Assembly: GCA_039621445.1 (NCBI GenBank)
Contig: CP154956.1
Span: forward strand, 26,829,744-26,893,743
Direction of reading: 5' to 3'
Source: Euglena gracilis
Taxonomy: Eukaryota; Euglenida; Euglenophyceae; Euglenales
DNA length: 64,000 nt
Part shown: positions 56,001 through 64,000 of the stretch, one piece after another
Position numbering within the stretch: position 1 is the stretch's first letter
How the letters are laid out: every line of letters starts with the position of its first letter
Notes under the pieces: generated by a model
Seen by the model: only the letters and a program-made list of their open reading frames with translations
What the model was told of the DNA's origin: nothing
Databases searched by the model: none
Program-made: the position numbers and the translations under genes

Positions 56001-59000
56001 CCGCCCCCCCCCCTTGTCGTACGACCGGGTTCCTGCAACCTGTGACCGGGGGGGGGGGGTCGTAACACCCCCATAACCTGCAACCTGTGACCGGGGGGGT
56101 GGTCGTAAATGCGGGGGCGGTCGTAGGTAAGGTGGTGTTAAAATTTTCGCAACCTGCAACCTGTGATCGGGGGGGGGGTCATAACACCCCCATGACCTGC
56201 AACCTGTGGCCGGGGGGTGGTCGTAAATGCAAGGGGGGGTGGATACGAAAAGGCCAGGGGCGAGGGCGCCTCCCCCTCCTCTTTGGGGGGGGAGGGAGCC
56301 AATTGGGGGGGGGGGAGGGGGGGGGGGGGGAGGGCGATTTTTTTTTTTTGGGGGGGAGCTGGGGGGGGGTTTTTGGGGGGGCGGGAGGGGGGGGCCGGGG
56401 GGGGGGGGGGGAGCAGAAGCCTGGTTGCTGTCCAGCAACCAAACCCACCTACCCACCCACTCTGGAACCCCCCGGGGTCACACAGGTGTTAAATGATTCT
56501 ATGGAGGGGGGTTCGGAACCCCCTCCCCGGCTTGGAAAATTTCCAGTTCTGTGGCTGGTCAAAGGGCCGGACTCTACTCCAAAACTGTTGGGAAATCCCT
56601 AATTTTTCTCTGAAAATAAATCCAAAAAAATACTCATTTTTCGAATTTCTTGACCATTTTTTCATGCGAAAAATGTCGAAACTAAAAAATGTGCATACGA
56701 GCCTAAAAGCGAGGGGGGGAGCATTTTTTGGCACTTCGGTGCACAGTGCTGGAAGATTTTTTCGCTATTTTTTTTGGAACCTGCCAAGGAGGGGTTGGGG
56801 GGGGGGTACGAACGTATCATCAAGACGAGACCTCGTCCCAGGGGTATTTTGCATAATAACACAATATAACAATATCAGTATGTAGTACCATCAGCTTGCA
56901 TCTGGATGCCATTTGGGGGCTCTTCAGCGATCACAATTGGAGTAATTTTTAACCCCCCCCGGAAGAACCGGAAGAACCCTGGAGGAACCCTGGTGTTGCT
57001 TAATTTGCTAAAAATATGGGGAAGAACCGGGGGGGGGGGTGCTTAGACAAGGAGGAAAGTTTGACTGCAAAAAATAATCCGGCGCTTTGCACCAAAATGG
57101 AAAGAAAAATCCCATATTTTGGTGGTTCACTGTTGAACTTACAGGCACTTGGATGCAAAAATCAACAATATCCCTTGCTCAGCTGAGCACCACAACACAG
57201 CACAACAACAAAACAATCCATTTTGCTGACCAATGAGACAAACCACACCAAAAGAGTCGTGGTCTCGTCCTTCCTTGTGACTGGTGGACTTCTCCTTCAT
57301 CTTTCCTTGAGACCCTTGGGATATCGAGGCATCAGCTGCCTTGGCATTTTGCATGGAAGATGTTCCTGCAAGTTGTGGGATGAAGTCCGTTGCAAACTCA
57401 TCTTCCCTCATCCCCTCTTCCACTTTCCCACTTGTGGGAGTGGTATCCTTGACCTTTTTCCCCTCCGGGGCAACTGGAACAACTTTGGGCTTTGGAACCA
57501 ACTTGGTGTACATGGGTTGGACTTCTCTTGTCTGGAGGCTCAAGATCTCCCTCGCAGCAAACATGAGGTCATCAGTGGTGGTGTCAAACAATTCTCTCCA
57601 GGCTCCTTTTGTCAGGGACTTACAGCCGTCATTGAAACGATGCTATTTTTCCTTTGCTTGACACCCCCATGTTTGGGCCAGGTATTGGGCCAAATCATTA
57701 AAACTGAGAGAAAAGGTTTCATTGTGAGGACGGTCGACCCCCCCCATGGCAGCCTTTGTCCCCAAAAGAATTTTGACCTGTGAAAAAAATTAGTGCCTGT
57801 GAAATAACCCCCTCCAAATAACCTGGTGGGGTGCCAGGTTATTGGAACCAACTTTTGGCCCTGCCCCCCTGCCAGGTTATTTTGGGCCCTTTTTAGCATC
57901 GTAAAGGAACTTTGGCTTGAAAAGGGGGTGCCAAGTTATTGGAGCCATCTTTTTGCCCCCCCCACCAAGTTATTCGGCCACTGCCAGGAGCAAGGGCCCC
58001 GCCAGGTTGTTTACGGGAAAGGGTAGGGGGTGGTCGGATCCCCCACACCAGGATGGGGTGGGGAGGGGTAGTCAATCCCTACCAATTGGTGTGGAAACAA
58101 TTTTTTCTCAGGGGGGATCAGGCTTTTTTACCAACCGGGGGGGAGGGGGGTGGGTGGGTGCTATAGGGTGCCTGCCCATAGCAGGCTCACCCCCCCAGGG
58201 GGACAGCCCAGGGTTCGATATAAGGAGAGGAGGGGGGGTGGTCCGGACCCCCCCTGCGGGCCAGGAGGGGGGGGTGGGGGGGGACACCCCCCCCCACCTA
58301 AACAGTGGCGAGGTCAGGGTGACCGAACCGAAAATTTTTGACCCCCAAAATCGACCAAAAGTGCCATTTTGGGCACTTTTTGGGCAAAAATTGGCCAAAA
58401 ATGCAAAAAAATTTTCAGCGCAAAGCGCCGGAGGAAAAAATTGACCCTTTTGGGGGGGTTCCCGGGTACCCCCCCCAGGGTCGGTCCGGACCCCCCTTGC
58501 AGGTGGGGGGGGGTCCGGACCCCCCCTGCGGGCCAGGAGGGGGGGGGGTGGGGGGGGACACCCCCCCACCTAAACCATGTACGCCCTCCTTATATCAAAC
58601 CCTGGGGCAGCCCGGGGTACCCAGGGTCAAGTAGGTCTTTGCCAAAAGGGTAACAAAAACGGGATCAGTCGCCGGACAAGGGTGCCCAACCCACCCCCAA
58701 AACCCTTCCCCCAGGGGGGGGGGGGCAGGGGTGCTATGGGGTGCCTGCCCCCAATGTTGACGGTTTATTTTTTTTGGAACAAAAAAAAACATTTTTTTTA
58801 AAAAAATGTTTTTTTAAAAAAAAAGTCATGGAGGGTTTGGGGGAAAATTTTTTGCAATGTTCTTTTTGGAAAAAAGTTCATTTTTCATTTCTGCAGCATT
58901 CATTTTTTTGTTTTTTTTTGGGTTGAAAGCATGATTTTTTGCACCAGAAAACACAGATTTGGAAATATTTTCACACATAAAAAAATAGGGGGTATTCCCC

Positions 59001-59324
59001 CCGTGACCCCCCTCGACCCGACCCGACCTAAAGACCCTTTTCGGCCAATTTTTTTTCTGAAAAGGCCGGTGATGCCGAATTTGACAAAATATTCAGGTAG
59101 ATTCCTAATTTTGAGGCATAAAATTTGCAAAATTTGGAATGGTGCAAAATACTAATTTTAGGTTGGGGGATTCCTAATTTGGAGCCTAAAAGGGATTTTC
59201 CCCCAAAAATTCGTTTTCGGTGATTCCTAATTTGGCCACCGAAAATGTGGTGTTCCCCCGTGACCCCCCCCCAGGCTTTTTTTAGTCGGGTGCCTACCCC
59301 ACGGGGGGGGGGGGCAGGGTTGAC

Positions 59325-59367
<43 letters not shown>

Positions 59368-62129
59368 CATGCTTTTTTAATAAAAAAAAATGCCAAAAAA
59401 ATGTTTCTTTTTGAAAAAGCAAAAATTGACCTTTTTTCTTGCGAATTCGCCATTTTTTTGAGGAACATTGAAAATTTTTTATTGGCACGACGTACAGAAA
59501 AAGAAAAAAGTTAAGATCCGTCAGAGGTGCAAGGTGGTGCCATAGGGGGGTGGTAGTTGGTTTGTAAATAGATGTACGAATAGACACATGCGCACACAGA
59601 ACGATTGATTTGCACATCGTTGAGCTGTGCACTTTGTATGGAAGAAGGACAAGGGCATTCCTCACAGAGTCGGGGGGGGGGGGGCGTACGGAATCCCACA
59701 AAACCCTGGATTCCCCCCGAGAATTTTCGGCCCAATGTTTTTCTCGCCCCCCAAAGAATTTTTTTGACAATACTTCAGTATTTTGACCCTTTTTGTGAAA
59801 AAAAAATATCACCTTCTCGCCACCCTTCAGGCGGCAATCTCAAAATTCGTTGTGGGCCCATGTTGTGGGCCCTTGAACAAAAAAGTGTTACCGTCTCGCC
59901 GCCTTCAGGCAGCGTTCTCAAAACTCGATCCATTTTGTGGACCTCAGAACAAAACAGTGCCTCGCCGCCCACTGGGGGGCGAGATCCAATTTCAACCCAT
60001 TTTGTGGGCCTCTGAACAAAAAAAGTGTCACTGTCTCGCCACCCTTTGGCCAGAAAGCAAAATTGGACCAATTTTGCGGGCTTCTAAACAATCCCCCAAA
60101 AAGCCAATTATGGGGGGTCACCAGACACGCAACAGGAGGGAGGGGGATACGCAAGAGGACACACTCAGGCAGTATGTTTTTAAGGCGCCTTAAAAAACTC
60201 TAAAATGCCTGAAAATGCGCCTTAAAAGTTTTTTGGCCTAAAATGCCTTAGAATATCTTAAAATTCCTTAAAATTTGAAAAAATGATTTCTGGCATCGCT
60301 GCAACATTGTCTATCCAAAAATATGTATCCCCGGGTTGTCCTTGGACCCTTGGCGCGAAGTGCTGACAAATTTTTGACCTGAATTGACACCTCAAAAATG
60401 GATCCAGGCAATTATGGGTTTTCAAGTCATTTTTTTTTCAAATTTTCAAGGCAGTTTTTTAAGGCAAGTCTCTCAACATACAAAACGTGAAATAAGTAAC
60501 TTCGAGGCACTGCAAAATAAGTAACTTCGACCCCTCCCAAGGAACATATGGCATAAAGTGGAGCCCTCACACTTAAATGTGGAGTACGGTGGGCGTTTGT
60601 GCAGGGGGGGGTGGGAAACTGTGGGGCTCCACTTTACGCCATCTCTCCCCCAAGGGCGATTCTCCAACCATCAGATCCTGCAACACACAAAGAGTGACAA
60701 GCACTTGCTTTGTGCCAACGTTGCTGCGTGACAACTTTGATGCTTGGGGCAGCTGCAGACAAGCGCTCATAACCACAAAGAGCCTCCGAGACGCACTTTC
60801 AGAGGTTTTTGATGACCTGGTGGCCATCGTGGAGCAGAGAGCCTGTACGACAGCCAACAAGCCATCGCACCTTGAGTGACCCCTGTCCACCACGGCACCA
60901 CAACACCTAAGTGTTGTGGTGCCGCCACCCACACATCATGGTAAGTATAATGAACCATCCAGGGACATTTTTCTCGTCAAATCGACGATCTGGAGGTTCC
61001 AGGGGGTAATTAGGATTTGTTGGGAAAACACATAAATACGGTGAAATGTGTATCCCTGTATTCCCAGCTATTCCCGTGCCAAGGACCCTTTGCTGCCCAA
61101 CAGGAACAGCACAAGGGGGGAAGGAACAAAGTCCCCCCCTTGAGCGGTTCCCAACCCCAACACCAAAAGGGGCATTTTCACAATTTTTTTTGCACAAATT
61201 ATGGACTTTGGAGATGATTTCTTAGAAATGATTTTTTGGGAGAAAAGCGATGAAGAAATGAACTGTTGGCATCTTTTATACAAATAATTCAGAAAAAAAA
61301 TGCACTGTGGCTAGGAGGGCATGGTATGAGCATGAATGTATTTGTTTTCATATACATCTCCCATGTGTGTATGTAAAAAATGCGGGGGGGGATAAACTGG
61401 CTCCACCTTGAAAAATACTGAAAATGCGCAAAATGTGCAAAAAATGCACACTCTTGGAAAAATGCACAAAAATGCACAAAATCTGAGAGAAAAGGCGCAG
61501 AAATTATGAAAATGCAAAAATAAAAAACACATGCAACAAATGCACCAAACATGACCAGATGTAAAAATGCCACCAAATTTACAAGAATTATATGGAATTA
61601 TGAGGAAAATGTCAATTTCAAAAAAAATGCAAAAAAAATCAAAAAAATTGAAAATGGGAAAATCACAGTTAAAAAAAAAAGCACACAAATGCGGGGAAAA
61701 TAGTGTTTTTTGGAAAAATTGAAAAAAAAACACACACAAATGCGCAAAAATGCGAAACAATGCGAAACATCCCCCCAAATATTAAAACGGTTTTATCTGG
61801 CCTTTAAAAACTGGCAACACTGAGGAAATTGAAGGTTGAACACCTGATAACAGAAGCCTGTTCCCCACCATGGAGGCTGTGATTTGGGCATTGGGGTGCA
61901 AGTCTTCCGGAAGGCAAGGTAAAGACATGCTGTGGCCACCACGTTTCCTGGCATATAGCAGTGGATGGCCAGGCGCAGGCTATCGAGCATCAAATCCCAC
62001 GACGCTTGAGCAACCTGCTCACTCACCTGCAGCACCTTAATGAAGAACAGAAGGAAGCGCTGGGGGTGCTCCACGTGAAAAATGAAACCCAAGGTTGCAA
62101 GGAGTTCACGCTCACGCTCCACCAGGACA
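52633..62129 (-). CDS. cyclin L-like gene, three exons, N-terminus missing
   Basis: Exons are 62129-61864, 57593-57232 and 53082-52633 on the - strand, joined in phase. The first gives the second half of a cyclin fold, with F-H-V-E-H-P-Q-R-F, N/D-S-L-R and A-C-L-Y-L-A. The second completes PPWWELFD and its helix. The third is rich in Ser, Pro and Arg. FxVHVEHPHKF and PPWW are typical of cyclin L, which partners CDK11/CDK12-type kinases in transcription and splicing. Both introns follow the CAG/CTG rule. The first cyclin box, expected upstream, was not recognised between 62130 and 64000. Cyclin K or T is a less likely alternative. Confidence 0.83.
53691..54214 (-). repeat. 524-bp inverted-repeat arm, right
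   Basis: It is the partner of 51265-51789, near identical. The loop between the arms is about 1.9 kb (51790-53690). The outer ends are ATTTTGATTT and its complement, and TGAA follows directly. Confidence 0.9.
55695..55975. repeat. CTAGC-type intronic repeat, copy 2 (inverted)
   Basis: It is the reverse complement of the 44383-44660 repeat: CTCCGGCGCTGTGCGCCGAG, an A/T-rich core, GGGCGCTTTGCGCC, then the CTGCTAGCAGACC palindrome. It is in cyclin L intron 2. More CTAGC words lie at 55495-55550. Confidence 0.65.
56030..56235 (+). repeat. tandem repeat with ACCTGCAACCTGTGACCGG units
   Basis: Four units of about 50-70 bp each have CCTGCAACCTGTG-CCGG, a poly-G stretch and GGTCGTAA. A related array (CCTGCGGCCTATGACC) is at 54700-54860. 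Confidence 0.75.
57232..57593 (-). CDS. cyclin L-like exon B (end of fold and linker)
   Basis: It begins AATTGTTTGAC, completing a Glu codon so that PPWW continues as ELFDTTTDDLMFAAREIL. The following T/K/P-rich linker reads YTKLVPKPKVVPVAPEGKKV and then becomes acidic and Gln/Ser-rich. This is what follows PPWW in plant cyclin L (an F-D-A/T start and a short helix). The end is at ATT before GGTCAG, phase 0. Confidence 0.85.
58209..58604. mobile_element. 396-bp second copy of the MITE-like element, opposite orientation
   Basis: It is flanked by CAGGGTTCGATATAAGG and CCTTATATCAAACCCTG. The interior aligns with the reverse complement of 36551-36985, including GTCCGGACC blocks and the GCGCAAAGCGCC hairpin, but one GC hairpin is missing. 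It lies in cyclin L intron 1. CAGCC occurs just outside both ends and might be a target duplication. Confidence 0.68.
59326..59367 (+). repeat. T25-A17 palindromic homopolymer
   Basis: Twenty-five T are followed by seventeen A, making a self-complementary tract; length is likely unreliable. Confidence 0.9.
59808..60095 (+). repeat. tandem repeat of about 72 bp, four units
   Basis: Each unit has [AG]C-x-x-TCTCGCC[AG]CC, a GGC palindromic word, CTCAAAA or AATTT, then TTTTGTGGGCCTCTGAACAA. Units begin near 59808, 59888, 59958 and 60029. In cyclin L intron 1. Confidence 0.8.
60686..60879 (+). CDS. possible exon on + strand inside the cyclin L intron
   Basis: After CTG-CAACA the frame reads TSTCFVPTLLRDNFDAWGSC, then RQALITTKSLRDALSEVFDD and LVAIVEQRACTTANK, ending at TGA. 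It looks like amphipathic helix and has balanced codon use, in contrast to the repeats around it. A CAG after LVAIV would allow an earlier end. No family was recognised. The opposite strand is also open, so this could be a fragment of another gene or chance. Confidence 0.3.
61385..61775 (+). repeat. A-rich AAAATGCACAAA array
   Basis: Many copies of AAAATGCACAAAA and AAAATGCAAAA occur. It shares blocks such as GGAAAATGTCA[AG]TTTCAAAAAAA with the array at 46560-46830 in USP intron 13, so both belong to one repeat family. Confidence 0.75.
61864..62129 (-). CDS. cyclin L-like exon A (cyclin fold)
   Basis: It reads VLVERERELLATLGFIFHVE, HPQRFLLFFIKVLQVSEQVA, QASWDLMLDSLRLAIHCYMP, then GNVVATACLYLAFRKTCTPM and PKSQPPWW. 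The E-R-x-L-L-x-x-L-G-F, V-E-H-P and D-S-L-R motifs are cyclin L/K features. The start follows CTG-TTTGA. The 3' intron starts GAACAG, and CAGGCTTC pairs with GGAGCCTG at its other end. Length is 266 nt, entering and leaving in split codons that keep frame. Confidence 0.88.
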
Positions 62130-64000
62130 TCAAACAGCTGGCGATATTCACCTTCCGCTGGAGAAAAATCAAGGACGGCTGGGTCAACTGCCCCTTCTCT
62201 CAGCCGCAACACATGGTGGGTTCATGAGATTGCTCAACCTTTACGGCAGGTTGCAAAATAATTGTCCATTGTTTCAAAATTCTTGCACATTGTAAAATGC
62301 ATTGTCGCACATTTCCATCCTCAGTTCGACATTCGACTTTTTGTCACCAAAAATGGGGGGATGCAAAGCCAAAAAATGCAGATTTTATCTTTCAACCATT
62401 TGAATTTGCAAATTTGGGTCCATCTGTGCAACAGATGGGATGTGCAATTATTGACGAAAATTGCCCACTTTGAGGTAAAGGTGGGTTTCTGCAGGTTCTG
62501 CCTGTTGTGGGACCCAACTGTCACAGGCCCATTTGCAGCGGAGGAGCTGCTGAGTTGCAGGATCAGTGTTTTGGGGGGGAACACTAAAAAAGCTTCGTTT
62601 GAAAGTACAGATTTTGCCTGGCTGCCTTCACCCTGGTTTTGAACCTGGGGGGCGTTGCAGAAGGTGGAGGAAAGAGATGGCCTTGAGGATCAGAAAATGT
62701 TCCCATTCTCAAACAGTGGCCAACTGTTCTGCATATTGAAAACTGTGTCCAATCTGGACCTCCTCCTGCATAGGGAGGTTCACCCGCCCCTGTGCGAGTT
62801 TGCCCCCCTCATTATTTCCCTTTAGTGTTGCCATGGGGATGGGAACAATACAGTGGTCAGGTGCATTTTTGTGAACCTTTCTTGGAACAAAAGGCAAGGG
62901 GGGAAATGAATTAGCGCAAGCTGCCCTTCTTTTGACAAAGGGCCTTCGACAGATAACCACAGAATTCAACGACTGTTTTGCCCCCCCCCTGGACCCGAGA
63001 GATGAGCAAAACCTGATGGAAAAAGTTTGGGTCGTGGGTCGGGCTGGCCCAAACTTTACCACCCATGGGGGGTGGGGCGGGACACGGGGGGACAGGGGGG
63101 GGGGGGGGGGCACGGGGGAAACATGCCTCTTTTCGGGACCTTCCGGGACGAAATTTGCGACTTTTTGGGAACCAAAAATTCATTTCACATTGACCCCGAG
63201 CCAAGCTCCAGGCCATCCCAGGTGAAAAAAAAAGGGATTGTGGGTGGGGGAAGTCAAAATGGCCTTGATAATCCATGAAAAACCGTGGAAAATGATGCCA
63301 AACAGCTAAAAATTCATGCTGCAGGTTGCCTTGGCCGCCTTCTAGGGACCCCCCTGAAGTGCGGGACACGGGGGGGGGGCACGGGGGGGGGCGTCCCGGG
63401 GGGGGCGCGCACGGGGATCACGCCCCCATGAGGGGGTAACGTTTGAGCAGCCCATCTAGGAGCTGCTGGCTGGAAAAAAAGGTGGTGGCTGGGTGGTGCC
63501 CGGGGGCAAGGTCCCTTAGAAAAACCTCCACTTCAGACCATTACGGCACGTTTCTCCAGGGGGAGGGAGTAATGGAGTTCAGCTGAGTCAGGTGGAAATC
63601 AAGGCGTCAAATTCAGCTTAACAACTCCGACCCCACCCGACAGGGACTTGGTCATCCAGTTGGATCCGGACCACAGATTCACTAAAAATGGCCAGATTTT
63701 GGTTATTTTGTGGTTTGACATCCGGACATGCCCTAAAATTGCCAAAAATGACCCCCAAAAAGGCTGATTTTTGGCCAATTTTGGTCACTTCCGAAAGAAA
63801 AAGGGGTCCCCGGACCGCCCGTCCCCCCCCCATTACAGTTCAGTTCCAAAGTGAACGGGGGGGGGGGGTCCAGCTGCTCCCCGTGTCCAAGTTCCCCTGC
63901 TGGAAAAGAGGAGCATCAATCACAAATGCAAGCCACTCAAAAAAAGACAGTGCTAAGTTCCATTTCTGTTGAAGCAGGGAACAAACAAAAACTTCGGATC
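62130..64000. other. upstream side of cyclin L, no exon recognised
   Basis: The first cyclin box should lie to the right of 62129. Open frames exist at 62262-62642 (+) and 62709-63113 (-), but none shows cyclin motifs. From 63050 the DNA turns to poly-G repeats (63061-63115, 63365-63410) with GCTGGCTGG words at 63460. Confidence 0.5.

Larger units (their letters stand above)
54220..57231 (-). other. cyclin L intron 2, repeat-filled part
   Basis: It holds a CGGCACGAAGCGCC-type block at 54370-54640, GACCAGGGGGTGGTC tandem words at 54715-54865, CAGCTGG words near 55020, the CTAGC repeat, and a tandem repeat at 56030-56235. No exon was recognised. Confidence 0.6.
57605..60685 (-). other. cyclin L intron 1, repeat-filled part
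   Basis: It includes CCAGGTTATT words at 57815-57975, GCAGGCACC-type words at 58155-58200 and 58735-58755, the MITE-like element, a CTAATTT/GGGATTCC array at 59100-59230, and the T25/A17 palindrome. No cyclin exon. Confidence 0.55.

Noticed and set aside
1-64000. CRISPR arrays, bacterial operons, tRNA or rRNA genes
   Set aside because: No array of equal repeats with unique spacers, no tRNA-like cloverleaf with A/B boxes and no rRNA stretch was seen. The tandem repeats found have no CRISPR-like spacing.

Overview
This is nuclear DNA of a eukaryote. It has short coding exons scattered in long, low-complexity introns, no bacterial gene layout, and many very long G/C and A/T runs. Two conserved genes can be read. 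One is a UDP-sugar pyrophosphorylase (USP) gene on the + strand. The other is a cyclin L-like gene on the - strand. Most of their introns lack GT-AG ends. Instead they carry CAG about 4-6 nt after the 5' end and CTG 6-8 nt before the 3' end, and these motifs extend into perfect or near-perfect pairing between the intron ends. That is the signature reported for nonconventional introns of euglenids, so a Euglena-like organism is the best inference. A few introns are ordinary GT-AG.

Layout. The left two thirds is one locus of about 12.7 kb written several times in alternating orientation: 1-7942 (+), 7942-19326 (-), a 160-nt spacer, 19487-20601 (+), a 13-N gap at 20602-20614, 20615-29821 (-), a 159-nt spacer, and 29981-42739 (+). 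Only the last copy runs on into unique sequence (42740-64000) that holds the expected downstream USP exons, so 29981-64000 is the usable reference locus. The other copies are near-identical inverted duplicates, either real palindromic amplification or an amplification/assembly artefact.

In the reference locus, 29981-35436 is upstream DNA with an unassigned GC-rich terminal exon candidate (31094-31255). The USP gene runs from about 35437 to at least 50524 in 15 recognised exons, plus one possible microexon. Cyclin L is convergent on the - strand, with exons 62129-61864, 57593-57232 and 53082-52633. Its N-terminal exons were not found and may lie beyond the window edge. The last cyclin exon sits in the loop of a 525-bp inverted repeat.

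The introns are packed with repeats. Some have clear ends, such as a 396-435 bp element with 17-bp terminal inverted repeats found in both genes. Many share a plan of a GC palindrome (GGCGC...GCGCC) next to A/T runs, flanked by poly-G/C. USP makes UDP-sugars from sugar-1-phosphates and UTP; cyclin L is a transcription/splicing cyclin. They are neighbours with no evident functional link. Exon ends are inferred by eye from family alignment and the CAG/CTG rule, and several may be off by a few bases.
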